Of a DNA stretch of 64,000 bases, positions 37,901-47,019 are shown piece by piece (within the stretch, counting starts at the first letter, position 1; the number at the start of each line of letters is the position of its first letter). Origin of the DNA: Desmodus rotundus. Its lineage: Eukaryota > Chordata > Mammalia > Chiroptera > Phyllostomidae. Location of the stretch: NCBI RefSeq assembly GCF_022682495.2, contig NC_071397.1, positions 31,759,427 to 31,823,426 on the forward strand, written 5' to 3'. Under the pieces are notes generated by a model that searched no databases, was not told the DNA's origin, and saw only the letters and a list, made by a program, of their open reading frames with translations. The position numbers and the translations under genes are program-made.

Positions 37901-38374
37901 CCAGGGATCCTCACAAGTTAATATGTGATCATTCCACCCCTAAACGCCGTCTTGAATAATTTTGGTAGAGTTAGTGAGCAAGGCATATTTACTATTGTCC
38001 TCCTGCCTTTTCAAATAGTGTTTCAAATGTTTACTATAGAGATGCTTAATAAAGCATAATAAACTGTTTATAATATGGTGAAACAGTATTAAGGTAATTA
38101 TTGTGGCCTTCATGAGCATCCAAACTATAACAGCTCTATCCATTCATTTATTCATAGGTTGTTTATAATTTCATGGCATAGATGGTAAATTGCATAATTT
38201 TAAAGTCTGTCAATCCAGTAATGGGCGTTACCAGATTTTGGTCAATGTCAACTTTAACAGAATTTACCAACCAGCATTTCAAATTTGGCATGGAGTATGA
38301 TATACCCCACAGCACCAACCAATTTTAATTATTACTTTTGGCTCAGGTTGCCAACTGTGCTAGTTGTTTAGTTT
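35000..38374 (-). pseudogene. Degraded endogenous retrovirus pro/pol region
   Basis: On the minus strand, a retroviral aspartic protease motif (LDTGS) lies at about 36530-36545. A reverse-transcriptase segment with LADLFFAIPVDEE and a degraded LRQGRLNS lies at 35747-36001. Order and spacing (protease upstream of RT, family-X LTR-like sequence to the right at 38375-39300) fit a minus-strand provirus. The RT style suggests a class III (ERV-L-like) element, but that is inference. Frames are interrupted by many stops. It is non-functional. Confidence 0.7.
35747..36001 (-). pseudogene. Reverse-transcriptase fragment of the ERV
   Basis: An 84-codon open stretch. Its beginning matches the conserved retroviral RT block in which an aspartate-containing strand precedes a pair of aromatic residues and IPVDEESQ. 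The following Q-G motif is altered to RQGRLNS. The YIDD-type active-site motif is not intact. Confidence 0.7.
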
Positions 38375-39300
38375 TTGTTTTGTGGGAGGCAGCAAAAGTT
38401 ATGCTCAGAAACTGATTTCTGTCTTTGCCAGCAATTTATTTAGCACAGGTTCACTGTGGGAATTATGATAATTTTATAAGCCAGTAGCATACAGGATAGT
38501 ATCTCTTAATAAAATAAATGACTGATTAATCACATTATCGTTCAGGTGAAGGAGATGAGAGAAATATAGTCCAAATTTTAACAGAGGTGTACATTTTTAT
38601 AAGAGTAGGCTCCCGGGAGATAGGTGATTTCCAACTGCCAGAGCAAAAGTGAAACTCTCCTGTTGCTGGAGCTCGTTGCTAGGCAACAAGGACTCCACTG
38701 TTGGTAGGTGAGCTGATCTCTTTCCGGAGGCCACTGAGAGGATTCTCACCTCTGACTGGAATGCCTGACCCAGACAGGAACAAGTCTCCCCGGGTCTTTG
38801 GAGAGTTTTTAGGTTAGGAGAGAACGGCCTCGCCCAAACCAGAACTCCCCAGGAGTCCTCACACCCTCCCAGTATTTACTTACAATCTAAATGTCCCCTA
38901 GCCTCATGTGCTGCTGCACAGGCTTCCCCCTCAGCAGCTGGAGGACAGCAGATGCAGAAGGGTGATAGCCTGTCGTGACTTACTGCTTACTTATGACAAA
39001 GCAACTTTGTTTCTCTGTCATAAACAAGTGGATTAAAACAACTTTACTTAAATTACAAACAAGTGGATTTGACCCCTGGGCAGGTGCTCAGTTAGACAGA
39101 GTATCATCCCCATACACCAAGGTTGCGGGTTCGATCCCCAGTCAGGTGACATACAAGAAGTCAACCAATGAATGCATGAAGAAGTGGAACAATAACTGTC
39201 TCTCTCTCTCAAAAAAAAAAAAAATCAGTAAATAAATTTTTTTTAAAAAAGTGGATTTGAAATCATATTAAACCAATACATAACACTTTAGCTAAAACCT
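38375..39300 (-). repeat. ERV LTR, family X, copy 2 (5' LTR side of the minus-strand ERV)
   Basis: Read on the minus strand, it has gtgctaaataaattgctggc (poly(A) signal) and a gcctcccaca end before the internal region. It shares many blocks with 27540-28640 and, inverted, with 47020-48230. A SINE (39073-39248) interrupts it. Confidence 0.6.
39073..39248 (+). mobile_element. tRNA-derived SINE with a 12-bp target-site duplication
   Basis: It has ggttgcgggttcgatcccca (B-box-like) and a ctctctctc-A(n) tail, but the left end ccctgggcaggtgctcagtt differs from standard VES. It is flanked by aagtggatttga at 39061-39072 and 39249-39260. A paralogous empty site (acaagtagatttgaaatc) exists near 28588. 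Confidence 0.85.
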
Positions 39301-39377
39301 TTTAGTTGGTTTCTTAATTAAAATAAGCTTAGTTATTTAGAGTATCTTTTTTCAGCCATAAATATATGTAATCGTTT

Positions 39378-39762
39378 TAACTGCAGTGTCATAAAAGAAA
39401 TGACTAAAGGAATCAGAGGTACTTCAGCAGTAAAAGGGACTTGATTAAATTTATGGCAGAGACCTTAACCTGAAGGGGCTGTGAGAGAGGTTCCCACACT
39501 CCCTCATCAGGACAGCCCTACAGGACAAACTCTTGTGTTTGCAACAGAGCTCTGTGGTGCTTAAGGGCCCCTTCCCTGGACTTTCCTCTTCCCACCTATC
39601 AAGTACTTCCTCCATCTTTGTCAGGTTGAGAGTGCGTCGGTAGCTCGCCTGTGTCTGTGTGCACTGGATTGCAATCCTCTTTTTCCCTGAATAAATGCTT
39701 TTGGTGATGGAATACCTAGTTGATTCTGTTTTTCCAGTGGACAGACTCTAGTGAAAATGATA
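39378..39762 (+). repeat. Solo LTR-like element
   Basis: ctcatcaggacagccctaca, gagagtgcgtcggtagctcg, and ccctgaataaatgcttttgg (poly(A) signal) followed by a short tail. Layout fits an LTR; the family is not assigned. Confidence 0.5.
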
Positions 39763-40052
39763 AAAAGATTTATAAGACCGAAGGACTGTCATTATATAAC
39801 AAGTTAGGTGGTCAGTTTCAGGAGGTAGATTCTGGCTCAAAATGGAGAAGAGCTTTCTAAGCATCAGAGCTTTTCAACAAGGCATATAATGTCCTACCAT
39901 AAAGCAAAGGATAGACTGGCATCTTTCTGTGGAGCATTAGGATCTAAAGTCAGCACCTAAGGTGAACCCTTGGTAGTTTGTGATTAAGGGAAAAGGTACA
40001 TTGACATACTGAACCATTACAATCACAATCATCGTGGTGAATTGCTAACACA

Positions 40053-40290
40053 TGCCCTACTGGAATTGTTCAGTGCGTTGGGCATCTTCCCACAAAGCGA
40101 AACGTCACTGGTTTGGTTCCGGGTCAGGGCACATGCCTGCGTTGCAGGCCAGATCCCCAGTTGGGGGTGCAAGTGAGAAGCAACCATTTGATGTTTCTCT
40201 CACACACTGATGTTTCTCTCCCTCTGTTTCTCCTTCCCCTTCCCTCTCTCTGAAAATAAACAAATAAATAAATATATTTATTTAAAAAAA
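40053..40290 (+). mobile_element. VES SINE, diverged left end
   Basis: It carries ggtttggttccgggtcaggg, gcctgcgttgcaggccagat, a pyrimidine tract and an aaataaacaaataaat tail. The head is decayed around 40053-40085. Confidence 0.82.
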
Positions 40291-40987
40291 TAGGGAACAA
40301 CAGAATCACTTCCCATTTGCACAATTTATCGTTACTTGTTACTATTTACTTCCCTCCCTTCCATCCTTTACTCTCTTTTACTTCTTTGGTTGAATCCCAG
40401 TAAGTTTAAATGCACATGTAATAAAAACCCACTTTATACCAACATGTATGCTTATAGACTCTTTCTGAAAGGATAAACAATAAAGCTAACAGTGGTGGCC
40501 TCTGGGGAAAGAAACGTAATTCTAGAGCGAGAAGAAAATCCCCATACATTTCGCATCATTTTAAGTTCTTTACTATGTCCTTGTATTTTCATTAATTTCT
40601 AATCCTCCTATTTTAATAGTTTCTGCCAATATGACTATGTCTATTGACTTTAAAGTTAATGAAACTTTTCCAGTTTTTGATGATGAAAACAAACTTACAG
40701 AAGAATAAAAAGATTAGTACAATGAACACCCACAACTTTCATCTTGGCTCAATAATTTAATTACCTGTTTGTCCTTTTTGCATTATAGCTATGTGTATAT
40801 ATTTATAAATTAATACTTTTCGCAAAACATTTGAAGTAAGTTGCCAACATTATGATATACCTTGCCTAAATACTTCAGTATTCATCTCCTAAGGATAAGG
40901 TGTGCGGTTTAAAAAAAAAACAATTCTGATAAGGTTTTAGGTAATCCAGAGGCACAGTAAAATTGGGGTGGGGGGAGCGGCGCTAAA

Positions 40988-41218
40988 GGTTTTTTAAATT
41001 TACTTTTAGAGACAGGGGAAAGGTGGGAGAAAGAGAGGGAGAAACATCAGTGTGTGAGAGATGTTCATCGGCTCCATTTTGATCGGCTGCCTCTCACGTG
41101 CCGAGACCTGCTGACCTGGACGCAACCCAAGCATTTGCCTTGACTGGGGATTGAACCAGCGACCTTTTGATTCGCTGGCCGCTCTCAATGCACTGAGCCA
41201 GCACCAAATGGGCTGGCC
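40988..41218 (-). mobile_element. VES SINE upstream of the KHDC3L-like gene
   Basis: Minus-strand copy from the T-rich tail side at about 40988 through gaaacatcagtgtgtgagag to cactgagccagcaccaaatg. It ends about 260 bp before the chosen start codon. Confidence 0.83.
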
Positions 41219-41476
41219 CACTGAGCCCCCGTATTGGCTTGTGGGAGTGCGAGGGAGCCAATGAGCGAGTGCCCCTGGAGGGGGCAGGGCCTGGGAAAGG
41301 AACTAAGCCGGAGCCGGGAGCTGACGGTGCGCACTCTCGTCCTGCCTCTCATCCACATGGGGTTTTCTCTTCCTTTAGATTTAAACCCAGGTTCTGGCGA
41401 CCGCGCGGGGCCTGGTGACGACCCTGGACAGATCGCACAGCCCAGGGACCAAGAAGAATTTCCACTCCAGGAAGTG
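41219..41476 (+). promoter_or_regulatory. GC-rich 5' flank or 5' UTR of the KHDC3L-like gene
   Basis: This GC-rich stretch lies between a minus-strand VES SINE (ends about 41218) and the chosen start codon. No clear TATA box is visible. It stays open in the coding frame, so part of it may be N-terminal coding rather than UTR. The transcription start cannot be placed from the sequence. Confidence 0.35.
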
Positions 41477-41573
41477 ATGGCTTCTCTACAAATGCCGCCC
41501 AGGTCTCATTTTAAATACTTTCCGAAACCATCAGTGCTTCAAGTGGAAGCGTGTGTGCTGGAAAAGATATTCG
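41477..41573 (+). CDS. KHDC3L: Exon 1 of the KHDC3L-like gene
   Basis: It encodes 32 codons plus the first base of a glycine codon and ends at the donor gtgagtg (41574). The conserved end is LQVEACVLEKIFG. The N-terminus is shorter than in most relatives: the usual tryptophan-containing stretch before the first KH strand is reduced to RSHFKYFPKPS. An in-frame upstream extension exists from 41234, and a pyrimidine-AG (ttttctcttcctttag) near 41384 could be an acceptor for an alternative 5' exon. Confidence 0.72.
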
Positions 41574-43195
41574 GTGAGTGCGCTGGAATCTTTATTATTT
41601 TGTTTATTTATTTTAGGGAGAGGTGAAGGGAGGGAGACACACGTTGATATAAGAAACATCGATCGGGTGCCTCTCCTACACGCCCAAACCAGGGACCGAC
41701 CCCGCAACCCAGGCTTGTGCCCTGACCGAAATACACCCCGCAACCTTTCGCTTGCGGGCGGATGCCCGACCAACTAAGCCGCACTGGTCAGGGCAGTGAG
41801 CTGAAATTTTTACCGCTCCGCCTCACCGTGGTCTCCAGTGCCCACCCTGAGCCATCCACGGAAGACCTAAGGCAGTGTCTAGTGTCCTGCAAGCCAGGGA
41901 GGGGAGAGAGAGAGAGGGACATAAACACTGATGTCAGAAACATCAAACATGGATTGGCTGCCTCTCCTACATACCCGGACCAGAAACCGAACCACAATCC
42001 AGGCATGTGCCCTGACCGAAAATCAACCCGCAGCCTTTTTGTTTGCTGGACGATGCCCAACCAACTGAGCCACACTGGTCAGGGCGGTTCTAGCTTTACC
42101 CCATTCGCCTAACCCCTCAGGAACCCTCCATGTCACACAGGTCCAAGCGGAGCCCTCCTCCCAACGTTCCAACGGGAGTTCGAAGTTCTGCTCCAGATGG
42201 GACAGCCAGACCCTGAGGGCAAGGTTGAAGTCCGTATCACCGGGAGCCCCTGGTACCGAATGCGTGCCAAAAAGATGATTTACATCTTGACTGAAAAATC
42301 CAGAAAGAAACAACATGGAGGTAAGGAGCTTCATGAGCCAAGGCTCTGGATGCTGCAGACCTAGGCTGTGCTAGGGGATCTTTGACTTCCACCTCTCTCC
42401 TCCCACAAGACTGGGACTAGTTCACATCCTGGAATGCCAGGATTCCTGGGTTTCCAGAGCAATCATGGGAGCCCTGGAATAAGGCACTGTGGGCGAAAGC
42501 CAGAAAACCCAGGGAAAGAAGGGATTTAAGGAACTCCTAGCCCAGCCCTTTCCCACTGGTCTGCCCAGCTGAATCAACCTTTTCAGAGGTTGAGGAGGAC
42601 TCTATCTGTCCCACACTTTCTGAGATAAAACTCCAGCCTGAAAGGCCCTGTGTTCTGAGATCCTCAGGCTTAGAATGAGCACTGTAAAAATGCAGATTGA
42701 CAAGCAAGACTCCTCCCCACCCAGGAGTTAAGAATACTGGCAAAGAGCTCAGTCTCTTTACCTATAAAACAGGTCTAGTGATAGTAATATACATAGAGGG
42801 TTTTTTCCGCAAGGATTAAATGAATGAATACACCACAACATTTAGAACACATCAAAAATGCTTGATAAACATGCTATCACTATCTCACTGGGTATTGGGG
42901 GTGATTCTAATGTAGGTGGTCTCCTCTGAGGTGACAAGCAGTGAAGCCTCAACAGTTTTTTCTGGGGAGTCGCTGTCCCTCTGCATCTATGTGCTCTCCT
43001 CTACATGCTTACTTTCATGCTTTCCTTCCAGACTCAGTGATGCTCAACCCGGAAACCATGGAGTACCTTGAAAGAAAAAATGATCATTGCCTTGCTTTCT
43101 CCACTGCCATGGTGATGAACAGATCAGATGAAGCCATGTCATTAGTGGAAACAGGTCCCAAGACTGTCCAGGAACCTGTTCCCAAAATAATATGA
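41477..43195 (+). CDS. KHDC3L: KH-domain oocyte/embryo protein, KHDC3L-like (three exons)
   Basis: Three exons splice into one open frame of 146 codons plus stop: 41477-41573, 42141-42320 and 43032-43195. Both introns are phase 1 with GT-AG ends (gtgagtg/cacag and gtaagg/tccag). Exon 1 ends in the family-typical VLEKIFG and exon 2 carries the rest of the atypical KH fold (DPEGKVEVRITGSPWY). An intron directly after IFG and a 180-nt second exon are shared by KHDC3L, OOEP, DPPA5 and KHDC1. The DP-x-G-x-x-E...G-x-P-x-Y pattern and the MASL start favour KHDC3L, but its usual C-terminal repeats are missing and the tail is only about 54 residues. In mammals KHDC3L belongs to the subcortical maternal complex of oocytes and early embryos. 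No GXXG loop is visible, as is usual for this family. The start ATG (gtgATGg) fits family length, although the frame stays open upstream to 41234. Assignment to a sister gene is possible. Confidence 0.75.
41590..41797 (-). mobile_element. VES SINE in intron 1
   Basis: Minus-strand copy at the 5' end of intron 1, starting only about 16 bases after the donor and ending gccgcactggtcagggca. Confidence 0.85.
41893..42087 (-). mobile_element. VES SINE in intron 1 (second copy)
   Basis: A second minus-strand copy of the same subfamily, ending gagccacactggtcagggcg. Both intronic copies share the cctctcctacac/cctctcctacat and ccctgaccgaaa segments, so they belong to a related subfamily. Confidence 0.85.
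42141..42320 (+). CDS. KHDC3L: Exon 2 of the KHDC3L-like gene (KH fold)
   Basis: This is a 180-nt exon entered at phase 1 after tgtcacacag and left at phase 1 before gtaagg. It encodes the body of the KH fold, including the strand VEVRITG and the final helix MRAKKMIYILTEKSRKKQ. It has no internal stop or indel relative to the family layout. Confidence 0.75.
42321..43031. other. Intron 2 of the KHDC3L-like gene
   Basis: Intron 2 runs from gtaagg to tccag. Its only recognised repeat is a MIR fragment at about 42745-42880; the rest is unique sequence. Confidence 0.65.
42745..42880 (+). repeat. MIR fragment in intron 2
   Basis: The core resembles a MIR right half: a 'cctataaaacaggtctagtgatagtaata' type segment, then ggattaaatgaatgaata and a decayed 'catcaaaaatgcttgataaa' tail. 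The copy is old and diverged. Confidence 0.6.
43032..43195 (+). CDS. KHDC3L: Exon 3 of the KHDC3L-like gene (C-terminal tail)
   Basis: It follows the acceptor tttccttccag and encodes 54 residues ending in EPVPKII and TGA. The tail is polar and not clearly conserved. The segment VETGPKTVQEPVPK is loosely like one unit of the repeat found in KHDC3 tails, but only one unit is present. Confidence 0.68.
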
Positions 43196-43422
43196 TCTGT
43201 GTAATTAGGACCTCAGTGCAGGGACGTTGGTCTGAGCCAGGAGCCTGGCCCTAAGGGCCCAGCCTGAATCCTGCTTTTGTGCTTGTGACTGCGGGAATCA
43301 AGTGTTCAGGCTCTACCACCCTTACCTGCACTGATACTGGTTTAAAGATTCAACTATAGTCATAATAAGTTTGAAAGATATAAATATGGATTAGGATTGA
43401 TTATCAAGAAAAGCTTCTTTGC

Positions 43423-43656
43423 ATAATTGGTAGATACAAAATAGATTGGGGGGGGGGGTGTTAAGAATAGTATAGAAAATGGAGAAGCCAAAGAACTTAT
43501 ATGTATGACCCATGGACACAAACTAAAGGCGGGGAGTGGGGGGTGATGCTGGAGGGGGCTGCAGAGCGGACAGGAATAAAGGGGAGAAAAAATGGGACAA
43601 ATGTAATAGCATAATCAATAAAATACACTTTTAAAAAATCTTTTAAAAAAAGAAAG
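43423..43656 (+). mobile_element. HAL1 3' end, 5'-truncated insertion
   Basis: It matches the last 230 or so bases of the other HAL1 copies (tacaaaatagat, aatagtatagaaaatgga, gccaaagaactta, caataaaatacac). It is flanked by gaaaagcttctttgc (43408-43422) and gaaaatcttctttgc (43657-43671), a 15-bp duplication with one mismatch. It lies about 230 bp past the KHDC3L-like stop codon. Confidence 0.88.
43575..43580 (+). promoter_or_regulatory. Candidate poly(A) signal supplied by a HAL1 tail
   Basis: This is the first canonical AATAAA downstream of the KHDC3L-like stop codon (43195). It lies inside the inserted HAL1 3' end, and a second AATAAA follows near 43616. No AATAAA or ATTAAA was seen between 43196 and 43574. 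Confidence 0.4.
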
Positions 43657-43873
43657 GAAAATCTTCTTTGCTTGCACTAAGACGGGAAAAGGCTAATAAT
43701 TATAAAAAATTGGTTCTGCTTTTCATGGTGTCTTGTACTAGGTAGGTGTGGCGAGGGTCTCTCATGTCCCAGGGAGCTTTGTGGTTAAGGAAAAACATTC
43801 CTGTTTATTTCATTAATGCTAATGTTGAAAAATGTTTCATTGACATAAAACAAGCTTTACAAACCAAATTCTT

Positions 43874-44076
43874 TTTTTTTAGATTTTATTTATTTATTTT
43901 TAGAGAGAGGAAGGGAGGGAGAAAGAGAAAGAAACATCAATGTGTGGTTGCCTCTTGCGCACCCCCCACTGGGGACCTGGCCCGAAACCCAGGCATGTGC
44001 CCCAACTGGGAATCGAACCAGTGACCCCTTGGTTCACAGGCCCATGCTCAATCCACTGAGCCACACCAGCCAGGCT
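43874..44076 (-). mobile_element. VES SINE with target-site duplication
   Basis: Minus-strand copy ending gccacaccagccaggc. It is flanked by acaaaccaaattctt (43859-43873) and acaaatcaaattctt (44077-44091), a 15-bp duplication with one mismatch. Confidence 0.92.
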
Positions 44077-44554
44077 ACAAATCAAATTCTTAAATGGTGA
44101 AACACTGATGACAAACTGACTGTATACAGATGAGAAAAGGGTAAAGTAGGAACATGAGATAACGGGTGTCCTGCCTGTTTGTCATACTAGGCTGGAAGCT
44201 CCTTTCTGGCATTAGGGATGATATTTGAATTTTCTTTTACCCTTGAGGCCCTGGGCTCATAGTTAAACACTGGATTATTGACTATTAGAGTGGTGGTCAT
44301 ATTTGTCAATTAGTTAGCCCCAGTTAATGCAAATAATGGTGTTAATGAATAAAAACCACATCTACCATGTGGCTATTTGGCTATATAGGAATCCCTGTAT
44401 ATGCTATATAGTACCTGCCTAAATTTCATATTAATAACCAGGAAAATTGAAATGTCTTTCCTCCATTTCCCTCAGCAATAACATGGACCCCAGATTCTTT
44501 TCAGCCTAAACCACTGAAGAAACAACTTGTTGCTGGGCCTTAAAAAGCCTCTGG

Positions 44555-44773
44555 TGCCCTGGTGTGTCTCAGTTGGGGTGTCATACCGTGGATTAAAGGT
44601 CACAGGTTTGATTCCCAGTCAGGGCACATACCTAGGTAGTGGGTTCGATCCCCAGTTGGAGCACATTTGTGAAGAGAAACCAATTAATGTTTCACTATGT
44701 TCCTTTTTCTCTCCCTCCCCCCTTCCCTTTCTAAAAGCAATGAAAAAAAAATGTCCTAGGGTGATGATTTTAA
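44555..44773 (+). mobile_element. VES-like SINE with perfect 13-bp target-site duplication
   Basis: Flanked by aaaaagcctctgg at 44542-44554 and 44774-44786. Inside, two B-box-like segments occur in a row (gtttgattcccagtcaggg, then ggttcgatccccagttgga), so the region after the head appears duplicated. Confidence 0.88.
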
Positions 44774-44786
44774 AAAAAGCCTCTGG

Positions 44787-46575
44787 AGTAGGTGCATGGG
44801 GCCCACCCAGACAGCCCTTTGAGGAAGAAGCCAGGGTTAGTTACTAGCCCAAAGGCACAAAGTGTGTAAACAGGAGGCTTCAGGGGAGGTCAACTGACTC
44901 TAGGGCATGTGATATGAAGGAATCTCTCCAGGGGGAAAAGGCCAGGCTTCCCCTTGGGCCTCAGCAATGCGCTGTAAAGGTCAGGCCCTTGAGGTCCACC
45001 CAGGCATAAATGTGGAGAGCTTTACGTAATTGTCCTCCCTTATTCACAGCAGATACATTCCAAGACTCCCAGTAGATAGTACTGAACCCTACACATGCTA
45101 TGATTTTTCCTATATATATACACCTTTTCACTTAAAAGAAGCACTTTATGGCTTCTCTTTGACATATCCAAATTGCCAGTATCGCTACTTTTGGGAATTT
45201 TGGCCATTATGTAGTAAAATAGGGGCTACTTGATTGAACACAAGCACCGGGATTCCTCTACAGTCAATCTGACAGCTGAGTCAGCTGCTGAGTGACTAAG
45301 GGCAGCCAGCATGTATTTCCTGGAGATGACAGAGGGCTGATTCATGTCCTTTGCAGGACAGAGCTGGACAGCACGAGGTTTTATCAGACTAAGGATGGCA
45401 CACAATTGAAAACTTATGAAGTATTTGTTTCTGGGATTTCCCATTTAATATTCTCAGGCCATGGTTGCCAGTAGGCAGCTTACACAGCAAATAATGGGGG
45501 GACTACTATAACATCCTTCGCCTTGGCCATAATCAGACTCTTAGGGATTCTGATTTGAGCTAGTCTCCATCCAGAGCAGCTCTTAGATGCTTTGGGGCCT
45601 AGCATCTCAGAGCGCCCCTACCCAACCCCACAGCAAGGGGTGTTTTTCCTGCTCTGTGGTGGTCTTTGTCAGTGGATCATGATTTCTGCCCCCACAGGCC
45701 TTCAGGAGGCAGTGTTCCGTTTCCATCCACAGCTGCGAGCCCACCTTGGCTCTCAGACTCCAACCCCCACCGATCTCTGCCTGATCCTGAGTCCCTCAGG
45801 GGGGCCGGGGGAGGAAGCGGCTTCCAGCTGGAGCTGCCTTGGCCCCACGGTATGGTCCTTATTTACTTGCTACAGCCTTGGGACTTTAGGCTGGTTTCCT
45901 TAATGGCATAAGATTTGCTTCTTAAGTGATTATCATTATATTGTCTTTTTCATTCTACATATTGACCTGCTCTATTAACATAATTGAAAATTTGTCCTGT
46001 TTGCGTTTTTTTAAAACTAGAATTGTCAGCTAAAGACCCCTCTCCCAGAAAATGAGGGATCCAATTTGCATGGCAGCTGCTTTTTTAGGACATTTGTCCA
46101 GTCCTTTATTATTGTGAGGCACTGTTGGACCCTCTTCCTGTTTTGTTTTGTATGGGATCATCAGTGTTCCCATCCTTCTGCTTAATTCCTACTTTTTCCA
46201 CATTCCTTTGGCCATCCACAGTTTACTAAATCCACCCTTCTCTACTTACACAGAGAAAATATGCATATTTATATTTGATAGTCGTACCTATACTTACTGG
46301 AATAATACTCAGATGTTTACCTTCCTACCAATTAATAAAGTTTAAACATATCCTTTTGTATCTTTTTATAAATTACAGTCATGTTTAAATTTGTACATTA
46401 ACTTATTACTTAAGTTACGACTAAAAATGGGAGAACATGCGGGTGGGGGTGTAAGGGGGACAAATAGTAATAGAAAAAAATACAATGAAGAAAAAGGAAC
46501 AGGAGACTGTAGGAGTGGATAACGTCCTTTCTAGGTTCTTTGGCTAATCTAGTAATTAAAGTGACATAAGACAAT
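44787..46575. other. Mostly unassigned, possible exon-like block
   Basis: No repeat recognised in most of this stretch. A GC-rich block at 45698-45847 with AG and GT borders is discussed in the findings. Confidence 0.4.
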
Positions 46576-47015
46576 GTTGGAGCCCAGGGCAGGCTGCCCC
46601 AAGATATTCTATAATGGCATACTGATTATTTTGAGTCATAGTTACTTAAGAAACTGCTCTTGCAAGAAGGAAACTCTGACCTGTGTCCCTCCAAAAGCAG
46701 CAGATAAGTCTCCACGTGATAGGTGTCCTCCCTGCTCCTGAGGGCTGAGAGACAATCTTATCACAAAGGTTAAAACAATCCAGAATCAACGCTTATATAA
46801 ACAGCCAGCTAAGGCCTTTGCTAATCTACTACCCAAGCCCAAGCTTTTTTTAGATCCTCACTAGTGCCCAAACCTTGCTTAGATTCCTTTCTAATGAGCC
46901 CTAACTTTCTTTGTTCTGACAATTTCTTACAAATGAATTGTTCGTCTAAAAAGTATAAAGAGGTTCCTTGTTCAATCATTTCATGATCTGATCGTCTGTG
47001 TGTATTAGTTTAATA
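46576..47015 (+). repeat. Solo LTR-like element
   Basis: It begins tgttggagcccagggcaggc, with ttatataaacagccagctaa (TATA-like) and agtataaagaggttccttg near the end. It directly abuts the inverted family-X LTR at 47020. Confidence 0.55.
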
Positions 47016-47019
47016 TAAT

